From Parnassius smintheus behrii (taxonomy: Eukaryota; Arthropoda; Insecta; Lepidoptera; Papilionidae): a DNA stretch of 64,000 nt. A model generated the notes under the pieces. It saw only the letters and a program-made list of their open reading frames with translations. It had not been told where the DNA came from and did not search any database. A program made the translations under genes and the position numbers. Shown here in pieces: positions 1 to 11,059 of the stretch. Position 1 is the first letter of the stretch. Each line of letters begins with the position of its first letter. The stretch covers positions 42,493,513 through 42,557,512 of the forward strand of contig JAUPFT010000026.1 of NCBI GenBank assembly GCA_036936625.1. Reading direction: 5' to 3'.

Positions 1-191
1 CCATATAGACATAAAGTACGATCCTGAGCCACATTCACCTTTCAACTCCCTGCTTAATCATGTGGTCACTTCATTAGTTTCATGTCAATAAATAAGCACA
101 ATGAATATATTATGATATAATATTGTTTGGACAAATTTAACTCATCTACGTAGCGTTCAAGAAATTACGAAATATCTTCAATTAAATTATA

Positions 192-463
192 CCCTAAAAC
201 TTAAAAACAAGATTGTGCAACCAGTGCGTATTGACAGTGATGATATATGGATCTGAAACATTTGAAGATTCAGAAGTGGCAATCAAAAAGCTCAAAGAAG
301 TGACAACCGATGGTGAAAAAAGGTTCTCGAGTGGCAACTTGTATCGGTAAACGAAAAGTAGGGTGGCCCCCTACTAGATGGAGCGACGACTTGGTAAGAC
401 ACGCAGGAAATCGATGGATGCAGGACCGTGCTTTGTGGCATTCCTTGGGAGAGACCTATGCTA
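192..463 (+). mobile_element. 3' fragment of an RTE-type LINE
   Basis: Degenerate copy of the 3' end of the full-length RTE element at 29404-34809 (compare 34330-34765). The conserved stretch encoding the GRPPTRWSDDLVRHAG tail is readable around 355-410, followed by the ACCGTGCTTTGTGGCATT block. It has an internal deletion in the middle and no long reading frame. It is a dead, 5'-truncated insertion. Confidence 0.85.
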
Positions 464-879
464 TAATACTATAATACAAACACAATAGAATGGCTGCCAA
501 CCTTATTTTGTAGGAGAATCGAGAATCAATGTCGCCGGAGCACATATACTCATACGCATATCACATGCAGTTACGCCGTATTATCACTACTAGAAACCCA
601 ATTTGCTCATTGGTCATACAAATTTCAATAAATAGATTTTACAAATGCATTTTAATATTGCTAACAACCAGACTTTACTCCAAAACTAATATAAAAAGTA
701 TTTACTTTTGTATTTGTGTTGTTTGTGTATTTACATATATATTTTATTTTTATATTATATTTTATTTTCAATGTAACCGCGTTCATAGTCTTAACACTAT
801 CCTAAGGTTTATTGGCAGAGAATAAATACTTTTAGCATTAAGTCCGCCTTTTGATCTTGTACTATTTTGTAAGGAACAA
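464..879. other. AT-rich stretch, nothing recognised
   Basis: AT-rich sequence without a convincing gene or repeat. A 98-codon frame at 529-825 has a low-complexity Phe/Ile/Tyr-rich translation and looks like chance. Confidence 0.6.
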
Positions 880-1015
880 TAAATAACGATTTCTTACATT
901 TACGCGAACACTTCACATTAAATAAAACTATTTATGTGGATTATATCACATTTAATTAAGTTATTTTTGATTCCCAACGTTTCGGGTACTTTAGAGCACT
1001 TTACAGTATATATTT
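880..1015 (+). mobile_element. Penelope-like element terminal (pLTR) fragment
   Basis: Carries the blocks that recur at the Penelope-like copies near 17945, 18230, 51650, 52720 and 58880: TTACGCGAACACTTCACATT, a degenerate TTTTATCGCG region, and CAACGTTTCGGGTACTTTAG. The identification depends on the copies at 17945-18213 and 58495-58905, where the same sequence flanks a GIY-YIG endonuclease remnant. Confidence 0.6.
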
Positions 1016-1018
1016 ATA

Positions 1019-1340
1019 CTTGGTAGAGCCACGCAGTATCTATGTTATGGTTGTAGCACGAATGAGTAGCTCGGCCAGGGTAGGAAATCGCTCTCACAGA
1101 ACACCAGCGTAAAATAGCAGCTTATAGCTACTTTGTTTCTTATGTTGAGTGTAGAGAACCGAATTTCTTTTTACTGGAAACGAGGTATTCCATCTGAGTC
1201 CTCAGGGGCGACACTACGATGTATCTGCATTTTGATTCTTATTCGAAGATAAATTTAGATGTCTATATTTCACAGTATCCATTTGCCATACAGGTGGACC
1301 GTGTACTTGTTCGTCGCTCTTATTTTTTTAATATATAAAT
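1019..1340 (+). repeat. Dispersed repeat family A, near-complete copy
   Basis: Member of an approximately 300-bp family found more than ten times here. Diagnostic blocks in order are TTATGGTTGTAGCACGAATG, GCTCTCACAGAA, TACTGGAAACGAGG, GTCCTCAGGGG, TGCATTTTGATTCTTA and a 3' block CAGGTGGACCGTGTACTTG. The 3' block resembles the CACCTGATGGTAAGTG core of lepidopteran Lep1/Helitron-like repeats in reverse, so a non-autonomous Helitron is possible. No coding capacity is visible. Confidence 0.75.
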
Positions 1341-1854
1341 AATTTTAGCTTCAAAAATGGTCACGTAAATTCTAAATACCCGAAATGATTTCATAGCTAT
1401 ATGTATTAACATTTTTTAGTTATGGCGTAGTGACGTCTCAAGGCGAGAATGAGCCGGGCCATCAATAACCACCTAATTGAACCAATCTATCATTTACGCG
1501 TCTTAACTTTAACATTAATTAGCAGTGATCGAACACGTACATACGTAATCAGAAGCCTTAGATTCCGTTCTGAAAATCATGTCAATATAAAGGTATATAG
1601 TATAATTACCGGTCTTAGTTTTTCTTATTAAATCAAAGTTTTAAAACCTTTAAGTAGATACTCTAGGTGCTACTTTCTAAGTGTTATTCAACGGAAAGTC
1701 TAAACTTAAACATATAAGCAAGATATTTAGGTAGAGGTTGTAGATAGCAACCGTTGTTCTTAAAATATGGCTGCTGTATGTGTTTTAGCAACCACATATT
1801 TGTCACTATACATATACACACACATTTATATGTATATGTAATAATAATGTCCTC
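1341..1854. other. Unassigned AT-rich sequence
   Basis: No gene, known repeat or structural motif recognised. The short frame at 1449-1631 has no similarity I can name. Confidence 0.55.
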
Positions 1855-2220
1855 CAGACCGAATTTCGACCACGGCGGCCTGCCTCAACGGAGACTAGCC
1901 ATCGGCGCAGGACAGGATTATAGTGGCCAAGTGTATGCGCAAGCACAGGTGCACTCTCTATTCCCTCACTCTCATAATGCGATGGGACAGTAAACCGACA
2001 CGACTGGAGAGAGATCAGACGCAGGACCAACGGCTTTACGTGCTTTCCGAGGCACGGGTGTGAGACAACGCCAACTTCCTGACTCCGGGCAACTACTGAG
2101 AATTTCAATTTCTTGACGGAAAAACTTCATAATTAATTTTTGGCCCGACCTGGGATTTGAACCCAGGACCTCATGATTAGCAGTCGCACTACTACAACCA
2201 CTAGACCAACGAAGCAGTTA
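1855..2220 (-). mobile_element. tRNA-derived SINE (family S1), full copy
   Basis: Read on the minus strand, the right end starts with a tRNA-like head: an A-box-like TGGTCTAGTGGT and a B-box GGTTCAAATCC about 50 nt later. An approximately 280-nt body follows, including TTTCTTGACGG, GCACGTAAAGCC and GGCAGGCCGCCGTGG (all in reverse complement). Related copies lie at 11948-12240, 19098-19420, 28388-28915 and 35480-35668. The acceptor stem does not close, so this is a SINE and not a functional tRNA gene. Confidence 0.8.
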
Positions 2221-2222
2221 TG

Positions 2223-2355
<133 letters not shown>

Positions 2356-2808
2356 TCACGGACTAGCGATATTCTAGGTACTTATAATTCAGCTATTTTA
2401 ATACAAAAATACACTACACACTGAGGACTAATTCCCTCCTCCTTCCCCCTCCCTATGTGGCGGCTATTTTATTTTTTTCTAGACATTCTCTACGTGTTTA
2501 CAAAAATATTCATGTCTCTCAAGGTTTTGGTCTTACTGCGATAAAAATTGGCTCATTTGAAGGCAATCAATATTGTCTCTTGTTTCCGTTGCCAAAAAAA
2601 TTGTTAACATACTCATAACTTTAAAGAAAAAATTTTTACTTCAAATAAATATCAAAAAATTATGCTAATCGGGGAATTATTGTAAATTACTGCAAAAACA
2701 ACCACGTTTACACTTTTTATTTTTTTACTAGATCGACAGATTTTGTGTTAAACTACAATAAAACATAAAATTTACAGCTCTGTGTTTATTATTTTAAAAA
2801 TTATTGTT

Positions 2809-2810
<2 letters not shown>

Positions 2811-2876
<66 letters not shown>

Positions 2877-2920
2877 AATATATATATAGTTTGTATTTAT
2901 ATATATATATATATATAATA
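2811..2920. repeat. (TA)n microsatellite, interrupted
   Basis: TA run to about 2873, a short interruption with CAAATA and GTTTGTATT, then more TA repeats. The flanks 2354-2810 and 2921-3375 hold nothing I recognise. Confidence 0.95.
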
Positions 2921-3372
2921 TGTAACGTAATTAACGCACACCCTCAGACACCCCAATTAGTATATTATGTTATAATCATAATACATACACTGAATTTTAA
3001 TTAAACATTTTTATGCACTAAATATTTATTAAATTAGTTATACTAATTCCGGAAGAATGTTGTGGTCACAGTACATATCCACGACCGCAAAGACTTTAAC
3101 GTGCTTGAAATAAAGTTCAGTTTTCTTTATTTTTATTGAATTACAGAATTAGTAATAATACAAATAAAACTGCACTCTTTAAAGTCTTATTGCCTTAAGT
3201 TACGGTCCATTTCAGTTTGTTTTGACTGTACAGATCTATTGTGACTGTAATTTACGTAGTTTTAATTATTTTTGGGATAAAAATTACCTATATTAAAAAT
3301 GATAGGAATCGATTCAGTAAACGATTCTGAACAAACTACTTTCTCAAAGTGCGTTAATTATGTTACATGTTG

Positions 3373-3745
<373 letters not shown>

Positions 3746-3994
3746 GATCGAACCGAATACGAATACGAACGAATGGTTCGTAACCATAACGCTAAAAAGA
3801 AACACGTGGCTAATGTAGTAGCGAGTAGACATAATTCGACTAACAAGTTAGTACAACTTTGGTAAGAAGTTAATAAGTCAATTTCATTTGGAATCTGCCA
3901 ACACTTTTTATACATAAGGGTGACGAACAAGCACACAGTCCACGTGCTGGTAAGAGGATAATATGGCCCCAAGATACCAACATGTAGCTAAACG

Positions 3995-4174
3995 TAGTCA
4001 TCTCTAAGGACGAATGCCTCGTCACCAGTCAAATTGGTTTCTGCGTTCACCATGCGAAATACAGCAAAATTAGCTTCTATTAATCGCTCATATTCAGTGA
4101 GAGCGTTTTCCTTACCCGGGGAGCAAACTCATCCGTGCTGCAACCTTAATAAAGATGCTGCATAGCTTTACCAC
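3995..4174 (-). repeat. Dispersed repeat family A, partial copy
   Basis: Degenerate 5' two-thirds of family A in minus orientation: CTAAGGACGAATGCCTCGTC, GTGAGAGCGTTTTCCTTACC, CATCCGTGCTGCAACC. The 3' third is missing. Confidence 0.65.
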
Positions 4175-4278
4175 GTGAGAACACAACCACAAAACACTGC
4201 AGCAATCCTACTGAATTTGTTAAAAAATTAGGTACTCAGTAGTTATTTTTAATTAAAAAGTTATTTTTATTTTACACA

Positions 4279-4457
4279 CCGGAAACCGAGAAAAGACGCG
4301 CGATTTGCTTTCACAGAAGACTAGCGTAAAATAGCAGTTTAATATTGTTATGTTTCCTATATTGATTGTAAAGAACCAGAGACCCTTTTTACTAGAAACG
4401 AGGCATTCCATCTTAGATCTCAGGGAGGATAACACATATGCATTTTGATTCTTAATC
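4279..4457 (+). repeat. Family A copy interrupted by LINE-A
   Basis: Family A sequence running from a degenerate start through TAGAAACGAGGCATTCCATC to GATTCTTAAT. At that point it is replaced by the poly(T), that is the antisense poly(A) tail, of the LINE at 4458-8745. Confidence 0.7.
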
Positions 4458-4599
4458 TTTTTTTTTTATTTATTATCAAATAAAAAATTATAAAAATTTG
4501 CTATGTGACACAGCGAAAAACCACGCAGGTTTGTGTTGTGTGCCGTTCCGTCTACATTTATATATATAATACAATTTATTACAAAAATGGGGATAACAG

Positions 4600-7462
4600 C
4601 TAATATTTGTTAAGGTAAAAACATTTTAATTTATATTTTATGTTATCTTTGGTAAGTTCATTTCTAAATATGTTATCCAGACCATTTATTAGGCGAGGTA
4701 TTATGTATGCGCTGATGCGCTCACCATATTTATTTTTGGCTGGTATTGTTATTAATTTTTTTTGTGTTACTTTGCGGGTCTGAATTTTGTTTGAAACTGT
4801 ATGCTGTATACCTAAATTAAAGAATTGTTCCTTTAACAATTGATATTGGACTTTATCATGGATATTGAGTACCTTACAGAATTTAAATATAAAATTTTCA
4901 TTTGTTTTTGCCTCAAGTTTAATTTTTATAGGTACAATCGCATTTAAAATCCTAAGTTGTAGTTTATTAATGTACTGTAGGTGTGATTTGTCTGTTCGTC
5001 CGTAGCTGCTTAGCCCATAAGTTATGACTGAATCAGCAAGAGCGTTATATAGTATCATTTTGACTCGAAAGTTTAATCGCTTCCTAATTATAAACATGTT
5101 TGCCAAAAATGCTCTAAGCTTATCACATACATGATTTATATGTACGTGCCAATTGAACTTATGATCTATTATTAAGCCTAAATATTTATGCGAAGTTACT
5201 AATTCAATCGTGGAACACTTACAATTAAGTTGAGGTTGGTGGAGGCAATTATGATCATGTGCGATGATTTTATGTTTCAATATGCTAGGAGATTTTAAGT
5301 TTGGTGAGTGTATATGGACTAATTTGGTCTTTTGAGAATTTAATATCAAACCGCTATCGTGGCACCATTTATTTAATATATCAAAATCATCCTGTAACAG
5401 AGACAGGGCATTATTTACATCCTTAGCAGCCACAAGCATACACGTATCATCGGCGTATTGATAGTAAGTACAATGTTTAAAGATCTTATTCATGTCATTG
5501 ACATAGGCTATAAAGTGCAAAGGTCCAAGTACGGAACCTTGAGCTGTGCCTCCAGTTACTTTGACTGCTGTGCTGTAGCTATCACAAATCCTAACACGGT
5601 AGCTTCTATTAGTCTAATAGTTTTTACACCAATTTAAAAGTGGTCCACGAATACCTGTATTATCTAACTTCCTAATCAGCTTATTATGATCTAAAGTATC
5701 AAAGGCACGAGAAAAATCAATAAATAAGGCTAGAACATGTAATTTCCGGTTCATCCATGAATTAACTTGATCTGTGAATTCCGATAATAGCATTTCAGTG
5801 TTCTTACCAGGCCTGAAACCGAATTGGCTAGAGCTTAAAATATTACTTTTTTGATAGAACTCATGTATTTGATTACATATATATTTTTCCACTATTTTAT
5901 CGATTGATGATGTTAAAGTAATTGGTCTATAGTTATTTATGTCATCAAACCTACCTTTTTTATGGACTGGTCTAACACAGCCCACCTTAAGTTCATCGGG
6001 GTACATTTCTGTTTTTATGCAGGTATTTATAAATTTAGCTAAGGGTTTTGAAATAATATTGACAATACCCTTGATATCTCTCATTCTGATACAATCAAAT
6101 CCTGGAGCTTTATCAGTACTTAGCTTATTGATTAATTTAGCTACACTATTTACAATAACTACAATTATTTACATTGACTGGTAGATTGTTTTGATCATAT
6201 TTTAATATATTTATGTTGCAATTTGGCAAAATATCTTTCACGGCAGTGTCAAAATTATTTGCAAAATTTTCTGCAATACGTATTGGTAAAAGATTTACTG
6301 ATTTAAAGGCATTTAATATAACCTCATCTATTGATTTTACAATCCTACCAGCGATATCGTTCAAAATTTGCCATAATTTTCTTGAGTTAGCAAAATTTTT
6401 AATTATTTTATTTTTATAATAAAAATTTCTGTAACAATCAGTTACCTTGTTTGCCTTATTTCTCATTTTATTGTATTCTAATCTTAATAGTATGTTATTT
6501 TGGTCTTTCTTCCATTTATTAAATAGCTCATCACGTTTATCACTCAAATTAATAATTTTTTTATTAATCCATGGCGCCTGTCGATACGATTCTGAGTTTT
6601 TGTTAATAGTTCTCGTTGCCCTAGAATATGCATTACTAAAAGTGTCTTTGATGAAAGTGTACATTTGTTGCGATGATTGCAAGCCATCAATATGAGACCA
6701 TTCCGCCGCACATAATTCCTCGCATAATATTACAGGGTCATATATAGGTATTTGTTTACTTGCGACACAGTTACGTTTTTTTGATTCATGAATACTGCAT
6801 AACGCAACCACGGTCAAGCGATGATCCGCCAGTACAGTATCGACCGCGGCCGAGCAAGGATCTGTTGTGTGGGAGTGCACAAAGATGTGGTCAATGCAAG
6901 ATTGTGTAGTTGAGTTTACTCTTCTTTCAATACGTGTATAATCGGTAATACCACACTTCAGTCCCCGCTCTGCCAGCAGGTTTAAGTACTTATCTCTAAT
7001 ATTTGATGGTAATTTTAGGTCTATGTTCATATCTCCAGCGACTACAACATTAACAAAGTGCTGTAGGTTATTTAATAATATTGTAATTTTATTTATAAAC
7101 AGCTGTTTATTATAGGACGGGTGTCTGTAGATAGCACACAAGGCGATTACTTTATTACACGGTGTTTTAACAGAACCTATTATCGACTCGAATGTATGTG
7201 AACTATAGTCCAGCTGCGTGAATTTTAAATAGTTTCTTACATATACAATAATACCTCCGCCTTTTCTATTCTTACGAAGTTGTGAGTACATTTTATAGCC
7301 AGGAATATTATACAAATGACAAATGTTCTGTGCTATAGCCACTTCGGTCAATATTATTATATCAATGGGATATAAACTTATTTCAATTTGATGCAACAAT
7401 TTAGAGTAATTTTTAATCATGGAACGTATATTGACATGAATACATAAGAGGTTAATGTGACA
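4600..7462 (-). pseudogene. LINE-A ORF2: AP-type endonuclease plus reverse transcriptase, two lesions
   Basis: The N-terminal part (7462 to 6146) is an exonuclease/endonuclease/phosphatase-fold nuclease. It has a start like HVNIRSM, AGDMNIDL in the core, and a DHRLTVVAL block holding the catalytic Asp-His pair. The reverse transcriptase follows with FGFRPGKNTE, the motif A region FIDFSRAFDTLDH, QGSVLGPLHF and the active-site YADDT. Two lesions break it. A frameshift near 6150 puts the nuclease frame (last codon read TGT AAA TAG) out of register with the RT frame. An in-frame TAG at 5616-5614 follows NWCKNY, and the frame continues downstream unchanged. Apart from these the frame is well preserved, which suggests a fairly recent insertion. 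Confidence 0.85.
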
Positions 7463-7660
7463 CTATGGAAGTTTTTTGATAAAACTATTACAATTTATGC
7501 AGTCAAAATATTCAGTTATTTCGGATGAGTACGTAATATTATTATTTTCCATCACTATTAAGTGTAAGTAAAAAGTATTGTATTTCAGTTAATTTATATG
7601 TGACGTAAATATAGTAAATAAATAAAGGCCCACCAACTTATGACTTGTTAGGTAGGCACT

Positions 7661-8650
7661 TTATTTAGTTAATGATATAATTTCAGACATCGATCTAATC
7701 AAATGCACTTTACTTGCCTTTGTTTTCCTTGCAAAAATTTTACCATTTTTACACCATACAAATTCAAATGTTGAACGCAGATTTTTCTTTGCATTATACA
7801 ATAACATTTTGCTATGCGGAGTAAGTGCTTCACGAACAAAAATAGGATTCTTAGCCATTTCGTGTAATGCGTTAGGTACAATGTCGCCAACTGTAGGAGT
7901 CACCTGCTTAGCCGCTGAAATCCATTGTTCGCGGGATTCGGTAGTTTTTAATTCCACCAGGAGAGAACACGGATGATCCTTACGAATCGGCATACTACGC
8001 GTGGAATTTACGGCTTCGAATGCAACCTTAAGCTTATTGGCAACTGATTTTATAGTGTCCTGAGGTTTCTGTAAAGCCACTTCAGGAAGCCCCGATATTT
8101 CCAAGGAATGCGAAAGAGCTTTTTGTTCCATTTCCTGCATTTGGATCTCGACACAAGACACTCGTAGTTCCAGGTTCTTATTTTTATTTAAAAGTTCGGT
8201 ATTTTTGTTTTCAGGCGCTTTAATTCTGCAATCCTGACTTTTGACACATTCTTCCATATTTGATATTTGCTCGCCAAGGAAATTTACCGATATTTCGAAT
8301 TCTCTTTTGAAGTCTTCGAATTCTTTCTTAAAAATTTTTTTCACCTCAGATGTTATCTGATGAAGTAATTTGGAGCTGACGTCCTTGCTGAGGGATGGCA
8401 CCGTTTCTTCTTCCTCGTTTTCAGATTCGTCAATAGAAACAAATGCTGACGATCTGCGAGACGCATTGCATAAGCATTCCGCGCAGCTCCACTCGAGACC
8501 AGGAGTGTTACGAAGAGTCGCCAGCTGTTTGTTAGACAACTTCGCACATTCGTGGGTAGCGTGGACACTTTTCTCACACCTACTACACACTATTCCGAGA
8601 ACTTTTTTCGTTATATTTTTATTACAAGTCGAACATTTAGTTATACCCAT
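7661..8650 (-). CDS. LINE-A ORF1: PHD-type zinc finger, coiled coil and Baculo_FP-like C-terminus
   Basis: Intact 329-residue frame that would encode the RNA-binding/chaperone protein of the LINE. Residues 6-59 show a PHD-like Cys4-His-Cys3 arrangement (CSTC, CSRC, a His followed by C35, and CAEC). Residues 95-175 are charged and heptad-rich, probably a coiled coil. A segment starting at LEISGLPE and a C-terminal part with LTPHSKMLLY and FVWCKNGKIFARKT resemble the FP25K/Baculo_FP family, which occurs in several insect TE ORF1 proteins. The family assignment is from memory and should be treated as inference. The start ATG is followed by an unbroken frame and lies just inside the 5' UTR. Confidence 0.75.
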   Translation of the reverse strand: MGITKCSTCNKNITKKVLGIVCSRCEKSVHATHECAKLSNKQLATLRNTPGLEWSCAECLCNASRRSSAFVSIDESENEEEETVPSLSKDVSSKLLHQITSEVKKIFKKEFEDFKREFEISVNFLGEQISNMEECVKSQDCRIKAPENKNTELLNKNKNLELRVSCVEIQMQEMEQKALSHSLEISGLPEVALQKPQDTIKSVANKLKVAFEAVNSTRSMPIRKDHPCSLLVELKTTESREQWISAAKQVTPTVGDIVPNALHEMAKNPIFVREALTPHSKMLLYNAKKNLRSTFEFVWCKNGKIFARKTKASKVHLIRSMSEIISLTK

Positions 8651-8747
8651 ATTGTAAGGTAGTTACGCGTAACGCAATACACCGTGCGTACAGCGTTAGC
8701 CGATGGAATGAATCGAAGATAGAGAAGAGGAGAGACCTCTTATAGTA

Positions 8748-9038
8748 GTCACTGCAGCTATATTATGGTTGTAGCACGAATGGGTCGGCTCAACCAGGGT
8801 AGGAGCACGCTCTCATAGAATACCTTCGTAAATAGCAGCTTAATGTTTCTGTGCCTCGTATGGTGAGTGTAGAGAACCAGACACCCTTTTTTACTGGAAA
8901 CGAGGCATTCCATCTTAGTCCTCAGGGATGACAACGCATCTGAATTTGATTCTTAATTGAGGATAAGTGTAGATATCTGTACGTCGAAGTATTCATTTAC
9001 CATCAGGTGGACTATGTGCTCGTTTGTTGCTCGTATTG
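8748..9038 (+). repeat. Dispersed repeat family A, full copy
   Basis: One of the best-preserved copies. It runs from GCAGCTATATTATGGTTGTA through GAATGGGTCGGCTC, ACGAGGCATTCCATCTTAGT and TGATTCTTAATTGAGGATAA to the 3' block CATCAGGTGGACTATGTGCT. It abuts the 5' end of LINE-A. Confidence 0.8.
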
Positions 9039-9116
9039 TATTAAAAGAAAATAGGTACATTTTCACGTTTATTATGTTTTAATAGTTGTGTAATAATATT
9101 TTGTGCATGTTATTCC

Positions 9117-9385
9117 ATTTTTAACCAGCTTCAAAAAGGAGTAAGTACTCACTTCGACTGTATTTTTAATGTGTGATACCTCAGAGCTTTTTGCTATGTG
9201 AACCGATTAAGATGATTCTTTTTTTATTTGATAGCTGGTGCTTCTAATGTGGTCTCATATAAATTGATCAAGATTTGACTAGTAGTTTTGAGTTAACCTT
9301 AAATTTAATTGACTTCGACTTCATTGATGATCTTCTCTTTTTGTTTATACTGGTTGAAGTCGGTTCTACAAAATTTTAATTTTAC
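9117..9385. repeat. Lepidopteran dispersed repeat with GACTTCAAAAAGGA-like ends
   Basis: Begins TTAACCAGCTTCAAAAAGGA and ends ACTGGTTGAAGTCGGTTC, so the ends are roughly inverted. The inner sequence (TTCGACTGTATTTTTAATGT, GAACCGATTAAGATGATTC, CTTCATTGATGATCTT) matches a repeat type I recognise as common in moth and butterfly DNA. Class unknown. Confidence 0.5.
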
Positions 9386-9529
9386 CACTTGTTTCTGTTT
9401 TATGAAGCAACAAAGTTTTGAAATCATCAATATAATATCATTTTAGTGTTTATTGTTCAAAAATCAAGCATGGTCGATTATAAGTAATTTTATCATCATG
9501 TAAGGTTTTAAAGTAAATTAAAAAAAGCG

Positions 9530-10408
9530 TGAAACTTGGCAAGCTTTATTACCCATTAGCTAATACGACGATACATAATTAGTTACATTAACAAAAAAAT
9601 AAAAAATACGAGTAATAAAATTAAACTGTTTAACAGAACTGGACTTCGGTCAACTAAACATGTACAAGAGTATTTTCCAAAATAAAGTACTATATCACAG
9701 CTAGGAACTTTGTACTGAGTATTACATATCACATTACAATTGACGAATACGAACACAAATATTTTAAACTTTTATTCATTAAGCCACTGATCAGTTGAAA
9801 CGCATGTCCTATAGCAAATTACATTCTATGTTCATTTTAACTTTTTAGAAGCTAAATATAATCTTAATATTACTGAACACCTGGCGCCACAGTACTCTTG
9901 TACTAGCATCAAGCACTATCTTAAACGAAGTACTTTTAAATAAAAACAAAACTTTAGAACAAATAACTCCTAATTTCACATATTTGAGTACGTAACAAAA
10001 TGTACGATGTAACGACGGTTAAAACTTAAAACACGAATTTAGCAACAACAATGGGGTCATAGACGATAAGGGATCAAATGTAATTGTGTTGCAAGAAAAT
10101 TATCTGTAGTTCACTCAACTGTATATGTTCACAACTCGAGGTCATCAAACAGTCCTCAAGTGAGAGGACGACTTAGAAGGGCATCCGTGGACACACCTAA
10201 GTTACTCTGTTTATCGACACATGAAACTAGCTAATGAATTTGACGTAACATGACGAAATTTGTTATTGATAGATGGATCTCGAGATGTTCTCTCGATTCT
10301 AATGGTACTCGATTCGTGTGAAGAGCCTATAACGAAATGGTTGCAAAATTATTGCGCGGCGATGAGTCGAGGACTTGCATCGTTGCACAAACGTTCATCG
10401 ACCGCCTT
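9530..10408 (-). other. Skeletor: Probable 3' UTR of Skeletor
   Basis: Repeat-free sequence immediately downstream of the Skeletor stop codon. Reverse-complement poly(A) signals (TTTATT = AATAAA) occur at 9771-9776 and 9545-9550, the second followed by a T/A-rich end near 9530. Dispersed repeats resume below this point. The 3' end is inferred from these signals only. Confidence 0.5.
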
Positions 10409-11059
10409 TCACTGTAACCGTGACCCTGTAACTGGGTCAAGGTCAATGCTCCTTTGGATCGTCACATCGCCAGGAACGTGGTGGTTTTGAGATTGACCAT
10501 CGTTCGTATATTGCAAGAAACGATACTTATAAGGCTCTTGTTGTCGAAGCTCAAGCTGACGATAGTGCTCTTTTTGAATTTCCTGTTCATAAGCCCTTCG
10601 TTGTTGTTCGTACAGTTCTTGTTGACGTAATAACTCTTGATTTTGTCTATTCAACAACTGTTCCTGATAGTAATAGTCATCAGTCGATTGAGTTTGTGAC
10701 TGATATTGAGGCTCATTTTTCTGTTGTCCAAAAAAAGCATCTTGTTGATTAGAATAACCCTCTTCTTGAGGCTTCCGTTCTTTATGCATTTCATTCTTTT
10801 GGTGGTATTTCTCCCTAGAATTTTGTATATTTTGGTTTGTAACTAGTTGATCAGAAGAGGGCAAGGAGGTATCAGCTCTGCGATGTTGCGAATGTGAGCC
10901 AGCTTGTTCGAGAAGTGCCACGAGTGGACCGGCTCCAAGGCGCGAGGGACGGTATGTGGTTGCGTCAAGGCGAGCGATGGGCTTGAACTTGCGGGGTGAA
11001 GTGGGTCGAGCTTCAGACGTAGGGGGTGCAGCGCCACCAACCAGGGCTTTGTTGCGACT
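10409..11059 (-). CDS. Skeletor: Skeletor terminal exon (Gln-rich tail, stop codon)
   Basis: Splice acceptor TTTACTGTTGCAG precedes AGT CGC AAC at 11059, phase 0, matching the phase-0 end of the exon at 17918-17781. The exon encodes 216 residues and ends with TGA at 10411-10409. The first part is basic and Pro/Ala-rich (GGAAPPTSEARPTSPRKFK), then LDATTYRPSRLGAGP. From about residue 90 it is strongly Gln/Glu/Tyr-rich (for example RQQELYEQQRRAYEQEIQK) and probably disordered or a short coiled coil. No DOMON domain is present. It could be an alternative last exon of the DM13 part of Skeletor, or the tail of a longer isoform whose DOMON exons I failed to find. Assignment to Skeletor rests on position, strand, phase and the following 3' UTR. 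Confidence 0.7.
   Translation of the reverse strand, partial: SRNKALVGGAAPPTSEARPTSPRKFKPIARLDATTYRPSRLGAGPLVALLEQAGSHSQHRRADTSLPSSDQLVTNQNIQNSREKYHQKNEMHKERKPQEEGYSNQQDAFFGQQKNEPQYQSQTQSTDDYYYQEQLLNRQNQELLRQQELYEQQRRAYEQEIQKEHYRQLELRQQEPYKYRFLQYTNDGQSQNHHVPGDVTIQRSIDLDPVTGSRLQ

Larger units (their letters stand above)
4458..8745 (-). mobile_element. LINE-A: non-LTR retrotransposon with two ORFs
   Basis: Non-LTR retrotransposon of the Jockey/CR1 type, read from about 8745 (5') to 4458 (3'). The order is a short 5' UTR, ORF1 (8650-7661), an approximately 200-nt gap, ORF2 with endonuclease and reverse transcriptase (about 7462-4600), a 3' UTR, and a T-run at 4458-4467 on the plus strand that marks the poly(A) tail. 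Both flanks are family A sequence. I could not define a clean target-site duplication. ORF2 carries one frameshift and one nonsense codon, so the copy is not autonomous as it stands. Confidence 0.85.

Noticed and set aside
529..825. 98-codon frame as a small gene
   Set aside because: Low-complexity hydrophobic translation in AT-rich DNA; no similarity, splice or promoter evidence.
2103..2220. tRNA gene
   Set aside because: A and B boxes are present but the acceptor and anticodon stems do not close and the same head heads a repeated SINE body.
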